Assembly (NCBI RefSeq): GCF_008042045.1 | Contig: NZ_RDBP01000012.1 | Location: 813,787-846,751 of the forward strand | DNA: 32,965 nt | DNA from: Streptomyces sp. T39 | GTDB taxonomy: Bacteria; Actinomycetota; Actinomycetes; Streptomycetales; Streptomycetaceae | Direction of reading: 5' to 3' | Shown: positions 29,839-32,965 of the stretch, in pieces | Position numbering within the stretch: the first letter of the stretch is position 1 | How the letters are laid out: each line of letters starts with the position of its first letter | The notes under the pieces: model-generated | Databases searched by the model: none | What the model was told of the DNA's origin: nothing | What the model saw: only the letters and a program-made list of their open reading frames with translations | Made by a program: the position numbers and the translations under genes

Positions 29839-31616
29839 CGGGGTCCTTTCAGGCGGGCGACGAGCACGGCCGTGTCGTCGTCGCCCGTCGTGCGGAACTT
29901 CGACGCACGGGCGATCAGCTCGGCCGACGGATCGGGGGTCGCGGCGCAGTCCCGCACGGCCTGCGGCAGCAGTTCCTCGAACATGACGCCCTGTGCGTTG
30001 CGGGCCTCGGTCAGCCCGTCCGTGAACATCACCAGCGTGTCCCCCGCGACGACCCGGAGCCGGGCCGCCCGCAGCCCCAGGCCGGGCAGCACACCGAGGA
30101 GCAGTCCGGACCCGGCGACCTCTTCGACCCGGCCGTCGGCCCGCCCGACCAGCGGCCGCGGATGCCCCGCGGACACGATCTCGACCTCGCACTCCCCCGG
30201 TCCGGTGGGGGTGAGGACGGCGATCAGGGCGGTCACGAAGCGGGGGGCCTCCTGGTCCAGGAGCGCCTTGTTCAGGCGTTCCAGCGCGAGGCCCGGCGGG
30301 ACGCCGTCCTCCAGGAGGGTGCGCAGGGTGTGCCGGGCGAGGCCGGTCATCGCGGCGGCCTCGGCTCCACGGCCGCAGACATCGCCGATGACCAGCGCCA
30401 GGCGTCCGTCGCGGTCCACGACGGCGTCGTAGAAGTCGCCGCCGACCTCCAGGGAGGCGTCGGCGACCTCGTAGGAGGCGTGCAGGTCCAGGCCCGGCCA
30501 CTGGGGCAGGGCGCCCGGCAGGAGCTGGCGCTGGAGCATTTCGACATGGCGGCGTCGCTGCTCGTAGGCGGTGGTGGTGTCGATGGCGAGGGCGGCCCGC
30601 CGGGCGAGGTCGGACAGCAGGCGCGGGGTGGGGATGTCCTCGCCGGGGCGGTGGTAGACGAAGGTGAGCGTGCCGATGGCCCTGCCGCGGGCACGCAGCG
30701 GACTGACGGTGACCGTACGCACCGACCGCCCCGGGCCCTCGCCGTCCGCGCCGAAGGGACCGCCCGCGAGGCCGTCGCCGGAGAGCACGACGTCCTCCTG
30801 GCGCTCCAGCGCGTCGTCCAGCAGCTCCGCGAACCACCGGTCCTCGCGCGCCAGCGCGTCGAGCCAGGGCTGCACCGACGCCGAGACGTGTGCGTGGGCC
30901 ACCGGGGCCAGCGGTCTGTCGGGCGGGCACAGGTGGACGACGCATCCCTCGGCGAGCGCGGGCACCGCGAGCCGGGCCACCCTCCCGAGGGTCTCGTTCA
31001 CGTCGAGGCTGGAGTCCATCTGGAGGGACGCCTCGGCGAGGAAGGCGTCCTCGATCTGACGCTTGTCGTGCTCCCGGTACGCCGTGATGCGGTGGTGGCT
31101 GGCGACGATCACCTCGGAGAGCTGCACCAGGCGCGTCGTGGTGAGCGTCTCGTCCGCGGGTGCGGGCCGCTCGGCGAATCCGACGGAGAACGCCGCCCAG
31201 TCCCCGTCGCCGAGCCGGAACCGGGACTCCAGGGCCCAGCGGGCTCCGGCAGCCACCAGGTCGGCGCCCTCGGGGGCGAAGCCGGCGGTCTTCCCCAGGT
31301 CGTGCGTGATCACCACCGGGCCGGCGCCGGGCCCGGGAGGCCGGCGGTCGTCGTCCGTCGGCACCACTCCGGCCCGGGGCGTCGTCGTCACGGGGGCGGG
31401 CCGGCCGGTGGTGGCGACCCTGGCGTAACGCAGCGCGCCGTGGACCCAGCGGCTGCCGGTCACGGCGACCGCGCCGGGCTCGCCGAGCGCGGCCTCGTAG
31501 ACGTACCGCGACATGTCGGCGACGTCCTGCACGTCCTGCGACAGACGCCACAGCCGGTGCAGTCGCGCCGACCAGCGCTCATCGGCCGTATCCGGCCGAC
31601 CGCTCGTCTCGCTCAC
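29835..31616 (-). CDS. GAF-SpoIIE/PP2C-type serine phosphatase
   Basis: 593-residue regulatory protein. Residues 1-150 are a variable, possibly GAF-like, N-terminal domain. A helical linker (LTTTRLVQLSEVIVASHHRITAYREHDKRQIEDAFL) leads to a GAF domain (about 205-345), then the metal-dependent PP2C_SIG/SpoIIE phosphatase (about 365-590) with metal Asp residues D394 (VGGDFYD), D412 (IGDVCGRG), D533 (FTDGLTEA) and D580/D581 (DDDTAVL). Such enzymes dephosphorylate anti-anti-sigma factors and so control alternative sigma factors; none is adjacent here. Start GTG 31616 is preferred (GGAAGGAC just before it) over GTG 31709. It is co-transcribed with the receiver gene. Confidence 0.9.
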   Translation of the reverse strand: MSETSGRPDTADERWSARLHRLWRLSQDVQDVADMSRYVYEAALGEPGAVAVTGSRWVHGALRYARVATTGRPAPVTTTPRAGVVPTDDDRRPPGPGAGPVVITHDLGKTAGFAPEGADLVAAGARWALESRFRLGDGDWAAFSVGFAERPAPADETLTTTRLVQLSEVIVASHHRITAYREHDKRQIEDAFLAEASLQMDSSLDVNETLGRVARLAVPALAEGCVVHLCPPDRPLAPVAHAHVSASVQPWLDALAREDRWFAELLDDALERQEDVVLSGDGLAGGPFGADGEGPGRSVRTVTVSPLRARGRAIGTLTFVYHRPGEDIPTPRLLSDLARRAALAIDTTTAYEQRRRHVEMLQRQLLPGALPQWPGLDLHASYEVADASLEVGGDFYDAVVDRDGRLALVIGDVCGRGAEAAAMTGLARHTLRTLLEDGVPPGLALERLNKALLDQEAPRFVTALIAVLTPTGPGECEVEIVSAGHPRPLVGRADGRVEEVAGSGLLLGVLPGLGLRAARLRVVAGDTLVMFTDGLTEARNAQGVMFEELLPQAVRDCAATPDPSAELIARASKFRTTGDDDTAVLVARLKGPR

Positions 31617-31733
31617 GTCCTTCCGCCCGCCCTTCTCCTCCGGCACCCGGGCTCCGCCCGACTTCCAGGGGTCGGATTCCCCACGGTACTGCCCGGAAGG
31701 GGCTCTCACGAGCGGCCCGGGTCACGACGGAGG

Positions 31734-31763
31734 TTGACCCGGCGCAGTTCCATGGCCAAAGAT
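31734..31763 (+). promoter_or_regulatory. Possible promoter of the 31772 gene
   Basis: TTGACC (31734-31739) and AAAGAT (31758-31763) with an 18-nt spacer. Transcription would begin at or within a base or two of the ATG at 31772, which has no ribosome site. Confidence 0.4.
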
Positions 31764-31771
31764 CGCGGCCC

Positions 31772-32242
31772 ATGAAGCGGAACTCCTCGGACCGGATGAT
31801 CGCCCACGCCCGCACCGCCGCGATGGCGCTCGTGGCGCTGCTGCTGGTGGTCGCCGGCTTCTGGACGTCCTGGGGCGACGCTCAGCACGTACTGCTCTCC
31901 AAGGGGCGGGAGCACGGCACCCTGCGGATCGACCGCTGCGACGACGAGGTGTGCACGGGGGCGTACACGCCCACGGGGCCCGCGACGTCGCGGGACGAGG
32001 TCACCATCGAGAAGTCGGTCGCGGTACGGAAGGGCGAGACGCTGACCGTGGTGCTCAGGCCCGGGACGGGCGAGGCGGTGCGGACCGGTCCCGCGGGCGG
32101 GTTGCTCGCCTGGCTGCCGCTCGGCGGGGCGCTGCTGCTGGCCGCGCTGGTGATCGGCGGCGGGATGCGCCTGACCCGGATGGCCTGGGTGTCGGCGGGT
32201 GCGGGCGGGGCGTTGCTGGTGGCGGCGTTCCTGGCGCTCTGA
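31772..32242 (+). CDS. Small membrane protein, unknown function
   Basis: 156-residue protein of no recognised family. One N-terminal helix (about 15-33, MALVALLLVVAGFW) is followed by about 65 residues likely outside the membrane, with two cysteines (DRCDDEVCTGAY) that could form a disulfide. Two C-terminal helices follow (about 110-128 and 137-156). The arrangement resembles small actinobacterial cell-envelope proteins. It is transcribed away from the phosphatase operon. Coding is supported by high GC3 and by the plausible membrane topology. No function can be assigned. Confidence 0.7.
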   Translation: MKRNSSDRMIAHARTAAMALVALLLVVAGFWTSWGDAQHVLLSKGREHGTLRIDRCDDEVCTGAYTPTGPATSRDEVTIEKSVAVRKGETLTVVLRPGTGEAVRTGPAGGLLAWLPLGGALLLAALVIGGGMRLTRMAWVSAGAGGALLVAAFLAL

Positions 32243-32419
32243 GGGCGCGGCGGGGCCCTGCCGGCGGTCCGGAAGGCGTTCTTCACCTGATCGTTGTCAG
32301 GATCATCCCGACACAAGCGGACAGTCAGGTCACATGGGGCGCGAAGTGACTTGACCGGCAAGCGTGTTCCCGAGGACGCTGAGCCGCCCCCCACGGTCCC
32401 TCTCGACATATGGACTGCC

Positions 32420-32965
32420 ATGCGCACATTCCTTTCCGCCGGCGCCCTGATCACGGCCGCCGCGCTCACGGCGATCACGGCCCCGGCCGCCCACGCCGTT
32501 CTGCCCGCCTCCAAGGGCGACAACGGCACCGTGAAGATCCACGACGCCGCCACGGGCGAAGAACTCAAGAAGAACGAGCCCAAGGTCTGCGAGTTCTACC
32601 TGGTCGCCTTCAAGTTCGACGCCGGCCAGAAGGCGAACTGGGAGATCCAGGCCTGGGCGAACAACGACCTCGACAAGGGCACCGTCGTGGAGTCCGGCGC
32701 GCTCACCCTCGACGAGGAGGGGCACGAGCGCACCGAGGACATGAAGCTCCCCGCGGGCCAGTACAAGCTGATCTGGACCTTCGAGGGCGAGAACGGCAAG
32801 GCCAAGCACAAGGTCTTCAAGTCCACCTGCGATGGACTTGAAGACCTTGTGCTTGGCCTTGCCGTTCTCGCCCTCGAAGGTCCAGATCAGCTTGTACTGG
32901 CCCGCGGGGAGCTTCATGTCCTCGGTGCGCTCGTGCCCCTCCTCGTCGAGGGTGAGCGCGCCGGA
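32420..32965 (+). CDS. Secreted protein, probable cell-wall-anchored type (3' end replaced by fold-back)
   Basis: ATG 32420 opens a clear Sec signal peptide (MRTFLSAGALITAAALTAIT..., cleavage after AHA at about residue 26). A beta-rich extracellular domain follows (GDNGTVKIHDAATGEE; CEFYLVAFKFDAGQKANWEIQAW; LPAGQYKLIWTFEGENGKAKHKVFK). Similar streptomycete proteins often continue to a Pro/Thr linker and an LPXTG sorting signal, but that part is not in the window. From 32833 the sequence is the exact reverse complement of its own 32693-32825, so residues after about 135 are not credible. The frame stays open to the window end. There is no good ribosome site at the start. Confidence 0.75.
   Translation, partial: MRTFLSAGALITAAALTAITAPAAHAVLPASKGDNGTVKIHDAATGEELKKNEPKVCEFYLVAFKFDAGQKANWEIQAWANNDLDKGTVVESGALTLDEEGHERTEDMKLPAGQYKLIWTFEGENGKAKHKVFKSTCDGLEDLVLGLAVLALEGPDQLVLARGELHVLGALVPLLVEGERAG
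32693..32965. repeat. Perfect 133-bp inverted repeat at the window end (fold-back)
   Basis: 32693-32825 and 32833-32965 are exact reverse complements around a 7-nt spacer, and the window ends inside the second arm. No mismatch was seen across 133 bp. A coding sequence folded back on itself at a contig edge is typical of an assembly or chimeric-read artefact. Confidence 0.95.

Overview
The window looks like one contig from a Streptomyces chromosome. GC content is very high, nearly every third codon position is G or C, GTG starts are common, and the genes resemble a typical streptomycete core segment: mfd; tRNA-Gln, glmU, prs, rplY and pth; and an FtsX-type ABC exporter. The left end cuts into a DNA methylase gene. 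The right end lies inside a perfect inverted copy of the last gene, which looks like a contig-edge fold-back.

Layout. 1-4234: HTH/N6-methylase (-), DUF4190/DUF4352-like membrane protein (+), GNAT acetyltransferase (-), secreted HNH-nuclease lipoprotein (-). 4299-7829: mfd (-). 7830-8154: a cluster of strong hairpins. 8155-11510: MacB-like ABC ATPase and permease (-). 11898-13415: DHA2 drug exporter (+). 13751-15942: DUF485 protein translationally coupled to an acetate/solute:cation symporter (+).

16028-21135 is the accessory core. It holds three probable nucleic-acid-targeting toxin domains (an HxE deaminase, a WHH-type HNH nuclease and a YwqJ-type deaminase) and four immunity domains (SUKH-4, Imm35/YrhB-like, SUKH-1 and SUKH-3). 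Two of the toxin domains are fused to an immunity domain in one polypeptide. The Imm35 gene and the deaminase-SUKH-4 gene appear to have been one 858-codon reading frame. A 260-bp patch built from two inverted copies of nearby sequence now splits them. This may be a real template-switch rearrangement or an assembly error; the fold-back at the right end makes an error plausible.

21168-22481: orphan NarL-type sensor kinase (-). 22638-26962: tRNA-Gln, glmU, prs, rplY, pth (+), covering cell-wall precursor, PRPP and translation functions. 27055-31616: a light-signalling module in which a bacteriophytochrome kinase (+) converges on a receiver-only response regulator and an SpoIIE/PP2C phosphatase (-). 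31772-32965: two small envelope or secreted proteins (+), the last incomplete.

Several genes (3347, 4234, 22481, 27055 and possibly 31772) have a TAnnnT-like hexamer 6-8 nt before the start codon and no usable Shine-Dalgarno sequence, which suggests leaderless transcripts.
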